Positions 1 through 10,228 of a DNA stretch of 64,000 bases are shown here, one piece after another. Under the pieces are notes generated by a model. That model searched no databases, was not told where the DNA came from, and saw only the letters and a program-made list of their open reading frames with translations. Source of the DNA: Pascua guehoae (lineage: Eukaryota > Basidiomycota > Tremellomycetes > Trichosporonales > Trichosporonaceae); assembly GCA_001600415.1 (NCBI GenBank), contig BCJX01000013.1, positions 384,753 through 448,752 on the forward strand, in the 5' to 3' direction. The position numbers were made by a program, and so were the translations under genes. How positions within the stretch are numbered: position 1 is the stretch's first letter; every line of letters begins with the position of its first letter.

Positions 1-629
1 CAGAGGTAGCCGACACGGTCGAGCTCGCCCTTCAGGCGTAGAAACGCTTTCAAATGGTCCTTCATTGTGGAACGAATATCGACGCCGTCGTGGGTGTTCA
101 TGTCGAGTTGGAGTTTGCCCAGGCGTGCGACAATGTCCTTTTGCATCCCGTCGCGCTTGACGAGGCTGTCGTATATCGTCTTGGCACTCCACCGGTTCAG
201 AGGGCGGCGTATCAGTGACCAATTGACCGTTTCCTCCAGTACCTTTCGCGTTGCGCGCTCTTTCTTGCGCCACGCCTGCCACTCAGTGTGCATCTTGGCC
301 GCGTCGTCCGGCACGTCGGATACTCGCTGCGCACCCCACGCGATGTAGTCGCCCGCCAGATGGCCTTTCGGGTACAATGTGGCGCGTTCATTGGGGTCGT
401 TGGGGTCGTCGGGCGTTCGGCGATACGGCTCGGGCTCGTTGCCAGAGATAATACCTCCAAGACCTTGTTGGGTCAGGTAGTCGCGGAATGCGGCGTCCCA
501 CACCTCAAAGCTGTTGGGGCTGTTTAGGATGGGGATGTCCTGCTGACGGAGGCGGGAGGTGTACCTGGGCGAACGTGCATCGTTGACAGCGCCACGTCTA
601 CTCTCGCGCAGTTCGGAAGGCGGGGGCAT
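1..629 (-). CDS. Copia-type Gag-like (UBN2-like) protein, copy 1, cut by window edge
   Basis: The frame is open from the ATG at 629 to the window edge, giving 209 residues with the C-terminus missing. From about residue 31 it matches the 1921-3542 gene: both have DIPxLxxxxSFxxWDAAxRDYL, then a G-x-x-x-ISGN/VSGN motif, a WxAWxxKExAxR block, and a 'KLxLD' segment about 60 residues later. The layout (a W-x-x-W-D start, a central W...A helix, then L-x-x-L-K-L repeats) resembles the UBN2/DUF4219 Gag region of Ty1/copia elements. The first 30 residues (starting MPPPSELRES) have no counterpart in the other copy. No protease, integrase or reverse transcriptase is visible nearby. It may be a domesticated Gag or an element remnant; the intact frame argues against recent decay. 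Confidence 0.6.
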   Translation of the reverse strand, partial: MPPPSELRESRRGAVNDARSPRYTSRLRQQDIPILNSPNSFEVWDAAFRDYLTQQGLGGIISGNEPEPYRRTPDDPNDPNERATLYPKGHLAGDYIAWGAQRVSDVPDDAAKMHTEWQAWRKKERATRKVLEETVNWSLIRRPLNRWSAKTIYDSLVKRDGMQKDIVARLGKLQLDMNTHDGVDIRSTMKDHLKAFLRLKGELDRVGYL

Positions 630-1920
630 GGTGAGCGTTGGCTGTGGGGTTAACGCTGGGTTGGGGGCTTTGGGAAGAGAGTACCTTGTGGGCGAGTGTA
701 CAGTACGCAGAGTTGCAGTGCAAGTGGCCAGGGGGCAGGTTGGCTAAGTGGTTGGTGCAGACCGTATGGGATGGGTGGTGTAGGTCTCAGGATGTACAAG
801 TCGTGCCAACTGTGTAGGTCGCGAGGTGGTACAGAGACACGTGCCTTGGTACAAGTAGCACGGCAGGGGGCAATGGTCGGAGAGTGGCGAACAGTACAGA
901 AGGAAGGGCGATATGATTCTGATGGGGGCTTTAAGTATCTCTATCAGAGCGCTGGCGCGACCTCGTCCACATGCTTCGCGTACGGTACACACGCTCCACG
1001 TCAACTTGCGAGGGTTTCCGTGTCAGCCCCAAATGTGCAAGACGCGCAAAGGCTTGAGGCAAAGCCGTTGGAGAGGAACACACACCACCGCACCCATCCA
1101 TAACCACCTACACACTCACACATCGCGGAAGCGTTGACGCGTTGTTGCCTCCCTGGCGCGTGCGCTCACGCGCGCGCGCCAAAGTGCAGCGTGGACGTGA
1201 GGGTTCACGCACACACACACTTGTAGGAGAGCGAAACGCCACACAAGTCCTACCTCCTTACGCATCACCAACCACACATATGTGCCACACGGCGCTCGGG
1301 CCGCTCGACATGGGCAAGCCGAAATGCACAAAAGGAGGTTGTAGGGTAGTTTTGGTTTTTGTTTCGGATTGCACGTAACCTGACTCGTGAGACTGCTGCA
1401 TGTCATACGTATTGTACGCACCGCCCGTTAGGCACCTGGCAAACTGTCCTTGTTGTATTTTGTGAAAGGGTAGGGCACAAAGTTGCACGTAAGAACAATC
1501 ATGACGCACACGTGCAGCATGACACACTGCACACATGTCGCAGTCCGGACGACCCCAAAATGACACCCCTCTGCAGCCTATTTGCTGTGAAACCCTACCA
1601 CCCTCCTTCAGCAACAGCGGGCGGGGGTGGTCTTTTGTATGTACCCTGACACAATAAGCAGGTCAGAAAGTTCAGGACCTACACGCAGACGCGCCGCTTT
1701 TGCCATGCACACACTTCTGCCCTTTCCAAAGACTGGCACAAAGTCACAGGGGTGGTGATGCAAAACTGGACGATCGAAGATGGTCACATTGGGATATCCG
1801 GCAGGGCCGCGAGTACAAAGTAACACGAGTAGAGTGTGGTGAAGAGATAGCGAGACTGGGAGGTAAGAGTGGGTCCAAGTCGGAGGTGACGACAGGACTC
1901 ACAACGACTTGCGAGGTGTG
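630..1920. other. Intergenic region between the two Gag-like copies
   Basis: Both strands have many stops in all frames, and the short open frames show no domain or splice-linked continuation. The region holds the 5' flank of the copy at 1-629 and the 3' flank of the copy at 1921-3542. A short CA microsatellite lies near 1208-1220. I saw no clear LTR ends or primer-binding site. Confidence 0.5.
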
Positions 1921-3542
1921 CTAGGACTTTCGTTTCTTTGCGGTTGAACGAGTGCTCCTTCGGGGAGGCGGATAGTGGCGAGGCGGAGAGTCGGGAGGCT
2001 CAGATTTGGGAAGCTGAGAGTCGGGAGGCGGAGAGTCGGGAGGCGGAGAGTCGGAAGGTGTAGACAGCACACGGCCGTTGCCAAGGGCAGAGGATGAAAC
2101 ACGTGGGTGCTTTGTGACACGGTCGTCCTCATCCTCGTCTGGACTACGCGACCTTACTCTCCGATCTGATCCAACAATCCCCATTGGTAGAGTTGGCGAG
2201 CGACCACCATCACCTGTCTTGTTGCTCTGGCCGTCAGCAATGAGCACATGCGAATCCTGACCATATGCAAGTTGTGAAAGGTACGCACTTGCTGATTTGT
2301 TTCGTGGAGGTTCGAGCGACGGCGAGCCTCGAATTGAGTACAGTTTATCTCGAAGAAGTGCCTGTATTTCTGGCAGAGGAACTTGACCCGATTCCGAGGC
2401 AAGTCGCCTTCTGCGTCATCCTCAAGATATGTCGAATAAAAGCGACCCTTGGACATCCCCGAGTCGGTATTAAATGCGGTCTGCATACAGCGGAGGATGG
2501 CGAGGACGTCTTGGACGTCCCGAATGCCTATCTTGTCCGTGTTGACGCGCGGCAGTTGGATCGGAGGCGAGGTAGAGACCCAAACCACATCATCATGGTC
2601 CATGCCGTCATCATCCACGTCCTCATCGCTCAACTCCATTCGCATCATTCCATCGTCCAGGAGCTGAATGCCGGCCGTGCTTGGGGACGCCGATTGGGCT
2701 CTGCCAGTTGGAGTACGCCCGCCCAGCAAATCGTCCTTGTTGTCCGTATCCTCGCCATGACGGCGGGGGGAAGCGGACTGGTCTCGGAGCAGCCCGTGGT
2801 CCTCGCCATGCTCATGACCATGCCACGCACACACTCGTTCGATCCGCTCATTGAAGTATTTTCGCAGCAGGTGGAACGAGTTTGCACGGATGGGCTCGTC
2901 GTCATCCTTGAGACGAGTCCTCAGCTCGAACTCGACGTAATGTGGAACTGTCTTGAGGAACATTTCCGACTGTGCTTCGTCCATCTGGGGCTCGCCGAAT
3001 TCGACAAACTTCTCCATGAGGTCTTGAAAAGCCCCAAGGTGTTTCGTCATTGTCAAGCAAACGCAGTCGACGTTGGCGGTGGCGGTATCGAGCTTGAGCT
3101 TCTCCAAACAGTCGTGGAGGTGCTGAATATTTAACTTGCGAAAGTGCTCCGCGATTTGTTCGTAAATCGCCCGGGAATCCCACAGGGCCTCGAAGCGATA
3201 GAAGACGGATGCGTGGACGGTCCGAAACAGCAACGCCCGTACCGCGAGCTCTTTGCCTTGCCATGCACTCCACACGGCGAGGTCGAACCTCATGTTGGGC
3301 TCCAGCTGCAAGCCTTTCGGTTGGCTCCGACCAGCGTACTCGTCTCGCGGACGGAGGTTGACAAACTCGAAGGCGCCAATGTGCTGGTTGGGCTTGCGAC
3401 GGAAGGGCTCCTTGTCGTTGCCAGATACGATGCCGTCGATACCCCTTGCGATCAAGTAGTCGCGCAAGGCGGCGTCCCATGCCGTGAAGCTGTCGAGGCC
3501 GTGCAGGAGAGGGATGTCGCTCTCCATTGCGATGTGTGACAC
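1921..3542 (-). CDS. Copia-type Gag-like (UBN2-like) protein, copy 2, with a 32-nt intron
   Basis: The first exon runs from the ATG at 3542 and is open to 2154. A GTGCGT...TCAG intron at 2257-2288 (32 nt) joins it in phase to an acidic, proline-rich tail ending at 1921. The joined protein has about 529 residues. The N-terminal third has the Gag-like pattern (SFTAWDAALRDYL, IDGIVSGN, WSAWQGKELAVRALL, then LKLDTA and a 'KTVPHYVEFEL' stretch resembling the copia Gag LP-x-x-Y motif). The tail holds three to four PPPDS-type repeats encoded by a 15-nt tandem repeat (about 1985-2055) and ends in a basic KKRKS, a possible nuclear localisation signal. No zinc knuckle is seen. Without the intron the protein would be 462 residues and lose the tail; a 32-nt intron in the reductase gene of this window makes the intron credible. 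Confidence 0.6.
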
Positions 3543-4099
3543 TGTGTCTACCGGTGGAAGTGATGAAAAGTGCAGGCGAGAGAAGAATGTTGTTGTTGGG
3601 TTGGGTATATGTGAGCCTGTTCTGCCCCCATGCCACCCCTTTAATCCACATTATATATGCCCAGCTGGTCATCCTCTACTGATCACACCCCTTCCGTACC
3701 TGATTCACAGCCTCCTCAATTACACTCTTCACACCACATCGCCACCACGCCCTCTGCAACCATCACAACGCTCTGCCACCATCACACACTTTGCAAGCAG
3801 ACGAGGCGATGAGGGTGGCTCCAGGGACAAGCCGCAACAATACGCCACTGATGTCCCCATTGGCACCGTACGTTATCCCCAGCCCAGACGCTTGGTTCTG
3901 GCTGCGTTGATGGCATGCACGCTTTAGTGTCAGCGCCGACCGAACCGGCCAGGAACGAACAGTAAGAAGATCAGAACAATCAGAACGAGCCTTGCACATT
4001 CCACCCCAAATCTTGTTCCCACACACCCACCCCCTTGCAACTCGTCAGGGAACGGAGGAACATTAGGCAGGAAACAGACACACGTATCCTACAACCCAT
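3543..4099. other. Intergenic region upstream of Gag-like copy 2
   Basis: This is the promoter side of the minus-strand Gag-like gene; a TATA-like 'atatatg' lies at 3652-3658. It is also the 3' flank of the alkyltransferase gene. No coding frame is convincing. Confidence 0.5.
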
Positions 4100-4741
4100 C
4101 TACACCTCCAGCCCTCCCAACCCGCCCTCCAACTCGAGCAGCGCCCGTTTCCTCTCCACCCCCCACCGATACCCCGTCAACTGCCCCTTACTCCCAATGA
4201 CGCGGTGGCAGGGCACGACGACGGCGATGCGGTTGGACGCAATCGCGCGCGCGACGGCGCGCACGGCCTTTGGGCGTCCGAGCTCGTTTGCAATGTCGGT
4301 ATACGACCGCGTCTCGCCGCGGGGGATGGCTGCAATCGTCTTCCAGACGAGCTTTTGGAACGGCGTGCCGTCCAGATCGAGCGCGAGCGGGGGCAGTGTA
4401 TCGGTCGTGCGTGTGAGGTAGTCGACGATGGTCTGGGTGATCCGTGCGTCTGCGTCTGCGTCCGGTTTAGGGTTGGGGCTGGGGCCGGCTCTGGCGCGTT
4501 TTGTTTGTGTTTGTGAAGACCCGTCGCGCTCGGTCACTTTGGCCACTTTGGCCGCTTTGTCCGTGTCGGGGACAAGGGGCTGGGATGGAAAGATCGACTT
4601 GAGCCATTTCACCCCCGACGCCGCGTCGGCCGAGAGACACACGGCAGACAGGCGGTGGTTGCGCGTCGCGACCAGGACGGTGCCGAGGCCCCCGCAGCGC
4701 GTCGTCGTATAGTGGATCGGGGATGGGGGGAGCATGGGCAT
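4100..4741 (-). CDS. MGT1: Methylated-DNA--[protein]-cysteine S-methyltransferase (O6-alkylguanine repair)
   Basis: This 213-residue intronless gene repairs O6-alkylguanine by transferring the alkyl group irreversibly to its own cysteine. The PCHRVIG active-site signature places that cysteine at residue 178. Before it come the family blocks GTPFQKLVWKTIAAIPRGETRSY (about 125-147, quoted in parts: GTPFQKLVW, IPRGETRSY) and a helix-turn-helix segment LGRPKAVRAVARAIASN with the arginine region, all C-terminal as in Ogt/MGMT. After it, GYRWGVERKRALLELE closes the fold. A charged linker (about 61-100) separates an N-terminal degenerate region. Size fits the family (170-215). A TATA-like stretch (4791-4800), an ACGCGT box (4782-4787) and a palindromic TGACGTCA (4811-4818) lie just upstream. 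The symbol follows yeast naming. Confidence 0.93.
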   Translation of the reverse strand: MPMLPPSPIHYTTTRCGGLGTVLVATRNHRLSAVCLSADAASGVKWLKSIFPSQPLVPDTDKAAKVAKVTERDGSSQTQTKRARAGPSPNPKPDADADARITQTIVDYLTRTTDTLPPLALDLDGTPFQKLVWKTIAAIPRGETRSYTDIANELGRPKAVRAVARAIASNRIAVVVPCHRVIGSKGQLTGYRWGVERKRALLELEGGLGGLEV

Positions 4742-5243
4742 GATGATGGTGGCAAATGAGTTTGTTGGTGGACACGGACGGACGCGTCGCGGTTAAATAG
4801 ATGATGAGGATGACGTCAGGGTAGACATTGAAAGCAACGCCGATCGCGGAGTGTGTCAACAAGCTACATTGAAAGCAACGGTAACGGTATTCTCGTTTAT
4901 GCAAGCAATGCGATGGAAATACAACAGGGTATGATTGCTAGCAACTTGAGGGTGTTGTTGCAAATGCACAGTTGACTGGACTCCCGTCACGACGGTGGTT
5001 GCTGGTCAACGCCCGACAGTGGCGGGGCGCGCTCATGGCCCACATGTGCTGAACACCTCTTCACCTGCCGCACAGTGTCGTCGGGACGGGCTGTGGGCCG
5101 TTGCGACGTGACAGGCTGAAATGGTCAAGCAACATAACGACTCGAAATCAGAATCCAAAATGGATGTAGTTGTTTACAGCATGGCATCCCCTGGAAAGTT
5201 CCAGGCGCAAGCAACATAAGTTATGGGCGGAACGACTATCATC
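4742..5243. promoter_or_regulatory. Upstream region of the alkyltransferase gene with ACGCGT and TGACGTCA sites
   Basis: On the minus strand the order upstream of the ATG at 4741 is ACGCGT (4782-4787, matching the MluI cell-cycle box bound by MBF), CTATTTAA (TATA-like, 4793-4800), and TGACGTCA (4811-4818, a perfect CRE/ATF bZIP palindrome). The repeated phrase 'attgaaagcaacg' occurs at 4827-4839 and 4868-4880. Function is inferred from consensus only. Confidence 0.4.
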
Positions 5244-6756
5244 CTAGAGGTACGGAAGAGCCGACTCGATAGCATCGTGAATCGTCTCCGCTTTGGGCCG
5301 GTACTTGAACCCCAGCAACCGAACAGCCCTGTCCCCATCCCACCGATTGGCATTCTCATCGAGCTGTTTCAGAAATGCCGCATCGGTGCGGCCCTTTGTG
5401 AGGCCCTGTGGCAGGGAGGGGAACTCTTGCGCGGCCTGGAGGTCAGCTCCTGGGTCTAGTGTTGCGTGCAGCAGACCCAACACTGGCACACGGGTTTGCA
5501 GGACAGTGTACAGTGTCTGTCGCCTGTAGTGTCTCCGCTGGCGGCGTATACGCTGTAACAACGCGACTCACAATTGCAAAGTCGTTATTAAACAAGGGCT
5601 GGTCGGCGACAATCAGCCGCTCCCCACCGGCCTCGGGCGTCGTGAGGGCGCGCACGAGCGCGAGTGCACACTCGCGGACGTCGGTGAGTGTGTATATCTG
5701 CGTAGCGAGGCTGTCCTCGGGTGCGCCGGGTTTGACAAACGGGAGAACAAACGCTGGTGTGCGGTATCAGAATCTCAATCTCGGACTCCGTTACCCCCAA
5801 TGGGCGCATCACGGCGGACAGGACTCACGGAACGACCGGCCGGCAACGTCGCCGGCGCCCTTGTACTGCGTGAGGGGGCCCAGTATGAGGCCAGGGAGGA
5901 TGGAGACGGCGTCGAACCGCGGCTTGTGCTCGGCCATCCAGGCCCAGAACGCCCGCTCGGCGTATACTTTGCTCGCTGCCGTCAGCACTGTCGCAGTCGG
6001 AACAGAGCAAACACACCGTAGTACTGGAACTTGCCTGGCGTGGCCGCCCCGTCCTTGCGGCACATGGCAACCGCATCATCATTCCAATCTGCCATTAGCT
6101 GCATGCCAAGTTTAACACACGCCACGACTTGCCCTTTTCGGTGAACGAGCCGCTCTTGCCGGCACAGTTGTCAGTTGCGGTGGTCGAGCTGGGATGGTGT
6201 CAGTTCCAACCCCCTCTCAGTACCTCGTGTCCTGACTGACCCGACAAGCACGACGCGCTCCACGCTCCCACTCTTCACAGCACTCTCTAGGAACCCAGTG
6301 ATGCCATTGACGGCGGGCTCGATGATGTGGCTCGGCTCGGCTCCGGGTTCCAGCTTCATCGGGGCGGCGACAAGGAGCACGCCAGCGACGCCCGGGAGAG
6401 CGACGTCGTAGGCTCCAGGCTGGCAAGTTAGTCTGCTTCTCCGCCCGTCGAGCCGGGCATGTTGGTCGTGCGCACCACGACAGCTACCAGGCCGCTCCAG
6501 AAACACACACACACCTTGTCCAGATCCTCGACAATGACATACTCGAGCGCATCCCTGTTGTCCGGGTACATTGACAGCAAATACTCGCCCTTGTCCGCCG
6601 ACCGCACCGCGGCGCGGACCTTGAACCCGTCCGCGAACAAGTCGCGCAGCACGTGTCTGCGATCAGTGTCGCCCCATCGATGCGAAACACTCACGACCCG
6701 AGAAAGCCAGAGGCACCAGTGACGAGGACGAGGCTGCCGGGTTGCAGGGCGGGCAT
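5244..6756 (-). CDS. Extended SDR: NAD(P)-dependent reductase/epimerase of the dihydroflavonol-reductase type
   Basis: I reconstruct eight exons: 6695-6756, 6515-6656, 6241-6419, 6121-6188, 6017-6088, 5829-5975, 5572-5753, 5244-5516. All phases agree and give 374 residues. The N-terminus has the Rossmann nucleotide motif VTGASGFLGSHV. The catalytic Y-x-x-x-K is restored by splicing as YYASK followed by VYAERAFW. Between them, 'VVLVGSTTAT' is the strand carrying the family's catalytic Ser/Thr, and an HWND segment follows as in GRE2/DFR enzymes. 'SILPGLILGPL' is the usual post-catalytic strand. It likely reduces a carbonyl with NADPH (methylglyoxal or aldehyde reductase type); the substrate cannot be read from the sequence. 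Introns run from 32 to 95 nt, and the fourth (6089-6120) is only 32 nt. Confidence 0.88.
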
Positions 6757-7573
6757 GGTGGGCACAGAGCTAGAGGAGGGGGGATGAGTGGAGTTGGGCT
6801 CGGTGTCGAGTTTGTTATCCGCACAAGTATATGCATTCCGCCAGAACACCCCTGCACGCCCAGCGAAGGCCAGCAACTAGTGGTGGGAAGACCTTTGGGA
6901 TTCTGAGCTGCTAGCTGCTGATGGTGCCTTACGGCACATGGACGATGCTGAATCACGGCGACAAGGCTGACCGAGGTTTATCAAAGCCGAGATGACTAAA
7001 GGCCGGGTTGAACAATCCGATCGCCGAAATGCTGCATGCTGCAGGTACCTTCTACCCAGTCGTATCGGAGGCTATTCTGTGCTTTTCTTCCCGCTCATGT
7101 TCAACAGGCCACAGGCTGAACTAAGAGTACCAAGACCGACTGTCGCGACGATTTGGGAGTGACTTGCCATGGGAGCCTCCAGAATGAATGACGTCAGAGC
7201 TCAGAAACTGCAGCTAATGCCGCTCAGGTTATCTGGAGCAGCCACTCGGCACGACTGACTGATGCACCATGGTACCTGCAACGACCGTGTATCGTGTTGC
7301 CAGTATGAAGCCCAGGTGGGTGGGCACGTACGTGCACACGCCTTGTCCTCGTCTCTTGCCATAACTGGCAACTAATGTAACACACCCCGTGCGCTCGTTG
7401 TTCTTGAAACTGCTCCTTGTCTCGGAAATGGTGTAGTAGCACATGTATCATCAGGATGCAGTAACAAGAAGCATAACCATCGTGACACCTAGCACTGGTG
7501 CCCCCGAGGTGGTTGACGGACAGCGTAGACAAGGCACCTCCTCCAGCCTGGACCCCAAAACTCTCTACCGACT
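6757..7573. other. Intergenic region between the reductase promoter and the La gene 3' end
   Basis: Contains the upstream region of the reductase gene and the 3' flank of the La gene. One TGACGTCA palindrome is present near 7189-7196. No coding frame or RNA gene was recognised. Confidence 0.45.
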
Positions 7574-9387
7574 CTAGTCTGCCCTGACAGCGCCGACCGA
7601 GGGCGGGACGCCGGCGCCAGCCTTGTCCTCTCCACGATCCCTGCGGTCACCGCGGTTGCCACCACGGTTACCACCACGGTTACCGCCACGGTGGCCGCCA
7701 CGGTGACCGCCACGGTGGCCACCGCCGCGACCGCGGAATCCACCACGACCACGACCTCCGTGGAACGGACGGCGCTCCTTTCCGCCGTTGCCCTCGCCGC
7801 GCTCCGCCTTGAGGATGACCTGGCTGCCCTGCCAGTTGGCGCGGGTGGCCCAGAATGCACGCAGTTCCTCCTCTGTATCCGTCAGTACTACTGGTCCAAA
7901 CTGCGCACCGCGGCGCAAGGTCACCTACCAGTCATGCGAATAAAGGTGACTGCCTGTCCGCCGTACTGGATGTTGGCGCCCTGGAGCTTGGCAAACTCGT
8001 CATCGGTAATGGTCTCTCCGTCACCACGGGCGATGGTGCCCTGCTTGGAGCCGGGGGGGAAGGCGACGAAGGGGTTGGCGAGGCCAGTGTCGACAATGGC
8101 GGTCTTGAGCTCCTTCCAGTCCGAGCCCTCACCGGGTGCGGTAAACTTGACGGCAGAGTTCTCGTTGAAGGGGATCTTGGAGACGTCGAGGACCTGGCCC
8201 GTGGTCTGGTCAATGTCGAGCGTGGCACCCTTGTACTCGAGAACGAGGGGCTCGGTGCGCGCCTGCTTGCCCTCCTTGCCCTCGTCGTCACCGTCTTCAC
8301 GGTCGCGCTTCCTGCCCTTCTTCTCAAACTTGAAGTTGCCCTCGTCAACAGGAACGGGCTTGCCAACGACCTCGACAGTGTTGGGGATCTTGGCAAGGGA
8401 GGGCTTGAAGCCAGCCTTCATCCGGTCCATTTCGCGGAAGGCGTTAAACTTCTGTGGAACCTTCCTGTCCTTGCCCCGGGTGATGTCCGACTCGGGGATG
8501 CCCTTCTCCTTGGCCTTCATCTTCACGTATGCGTCCTTGGTCATGGCAAGCATGTCGGGGCCGTCCTCGGTAAACTTGGGAACGGGCGACAGTGCGAGGT
8601 ACTTGTTCATGTCCGTCTCGTAGGCAAACTCGACAAAGACCGAGCCCTGATAAAAGCGCGTCAGCCGAAACTGGTCTGTGCGCAAATACATGGCGCGTGC
8701 GCGCCAGTCACATTGATAGACTCACCTTGAACGTGCCCCTGCCCTTGCCCTTCTCTCCCTTGCCGTCAATGTCGCCGCGGCGCATGCGAATGGCGTTGAT
8801 CTTGCCAAACTGGTCAAAGTACTCCTCGATCTTGGGAAGCGAGTTGTCCTCAGAGTCGCCCTCGCCAAAGCCCTTCTGTGTGGTTGTTAGCCCCTACTTG
8901 CAGGACAACACTGTCCATACTTACAACGTAGGCGCTACGGCTCCACGCAGTGGAGTCGGGCTCAAGGGGGCGGGAGCGGCGGACGTTCTGGCCGTCCTCC
9001 GAAATGGTAAGGAGCGCGTCGGAACCCTCCTCCTTGGCCTGCTCGCGGAGCGCGTGCGCGACTGTCTGAAGGCCGAGCTCCTGGAACTCCTTCATGCGCT
9101 TGAACGTGAGAATCGTCTTGAGGGGCACCCATCCCTCCGGGTTGCACGCGGTGAGCGAGAAGAAGAACCTGTCGACCGGGAGGTTCGAGTCGGAGAAGTA
9201 AAAGTTGACTGGGGTGTGAGCACGCTTACCGTGATGGGCGTCAAATGACAACCCAAAATTACTCACCCTGCCTCGTGGCCTGGGCGAGGCCAGCCTTGAC
9301 CTCCTCGGCAGTCTTGCCGGCAACAACCGGGACACCCTCGGCGTCGACCTCGACCTTGGGAACCTCTTCAACCTTGACGTCGGCCAT
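7574..9387 (-). CDS. LHP1: La protein homologue (RNA chaperone for Pol III transcripts)
   Basis: La binds the UUU-OH 3' ends of new Pol III transcripts and aids tRNA maturation in the nucleus. Five exons (9267-9387, 8925-9208, 8726-8875, 7929-8646, 7574-7872) join in phase to about 523 residues. After a short acidic leader, the La motif starts at about residue 41 with VNFYFSDSNLPVDRFF and continues through GWVPLKTILTFKRMKEF. It is followed by an RRM (KIEEYFDQFGKINAIRMRR, then GSVFVEFAYETD). A charged linker with KKGRKRDRED looks like a nuclear localisation signal. A second RRM-like region comes next (LEYKGATLDIDQTTGQV ... GANIQYGGQAVTFIRMT). The C-terminus is RGG/GGHRGG-rich, an RNA-binding tail. 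Introns are 49-79 nt. The window's tRNA genes would produce its substrates. Confidence 0.93.
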
Positions 9388-10228
9388 GATGGGGAGTGGA
9401 GTGGTGGGGGAAGTGGAGTGAGGGGAGTGTGCGTCCTTGTTGTTTTCGAGTGGCTGTGGGTGACGTGTGGACTGGGCGAGTCGACAAGTACTGTAGCTTT
9501 TTGTAAACCGAGTCGTGAGAGAGAGAGAGAGAGGGAGAGGGAGAGAATGAGTCGGAGACAATAGACACACAAATGAGGTACCACACAGGTCGAAGTGGTC
9601 TCTCCTGCTTTTGGCTGTTGCCGTCAACTTTTCGACACACCCCTCTGTCGCCGCCCAACAGCCCCAGGGAACACCCACCCCCCATGACCCATGACCCAGG
9701 GCCGCTAAGACCCACGTGGGAGTTTGCTTCCGCTGCTTCGCGTGGATCTCGGGATCAGATCCCTTCCACCGTCTCGCTGGGATAAAAGCGATTAAATAAA
9801 CGAAAGATATACACATGTCCAGCCATTTCTGGTGGCGCTCGTGGCGGCACAGAGGCGACTGCTTTCTGTTCATTTAAACCCTGAATTGGCACTGTCTTGG
9901 CCATAGGGGCTTCCGACATGACCCACCCATTGCATTGCACCCAGCACGTCCAGCCGTCATCTGTCATGAACTACGGGAGATGGAGAGACACGCCAGTTGC
10001 CGCTAACAGATCTGCTGTGCTCAGAGTGCCCAACTGCAGGCCAGGTGCCCATCACCGCCCACCCATAAGGCTGACGGCAACGCCCGTATATTCTCCTTCT
10101 CACCCATCCCCCCATCTCCCTCTCACTCTCAACAACTCTTTGCTGCTGGCCAGCTAATCGTTCTTGCAACAGTCGACTCGAGGTCACTTTTCCCCCAATC
10201 CTCTTGACGAGGTTTCTCTCCCGCCACC
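9388..10228. promoter_or_regulatory. Divergent promoter region between La and the kelch protein gene
   Basis: Transcription diverges from here. On the La side a pure GA/CT tract lies at 9515-9546 (CT-rich on the La coding strand), a common feature of fungal promoters. On the kelch side, pyrimidine-rich sequence (10090-10140) precedes the ATG at 10229. No gene was found inside. Confidence 0.45.

Noticed and set aside
2265..3134. 289-codon plus-strand frame
   Set aside because: It lies antisense to the Gag-like exon, whose minus-strand frame is longer and matches the other copy.
7691..8730. Long plus-strand frames (about 290-310 codons)
   Set aside because: Antisense shadows of the La gene; the minus strand has clear La motif and RRM patterns and consistent splicing.
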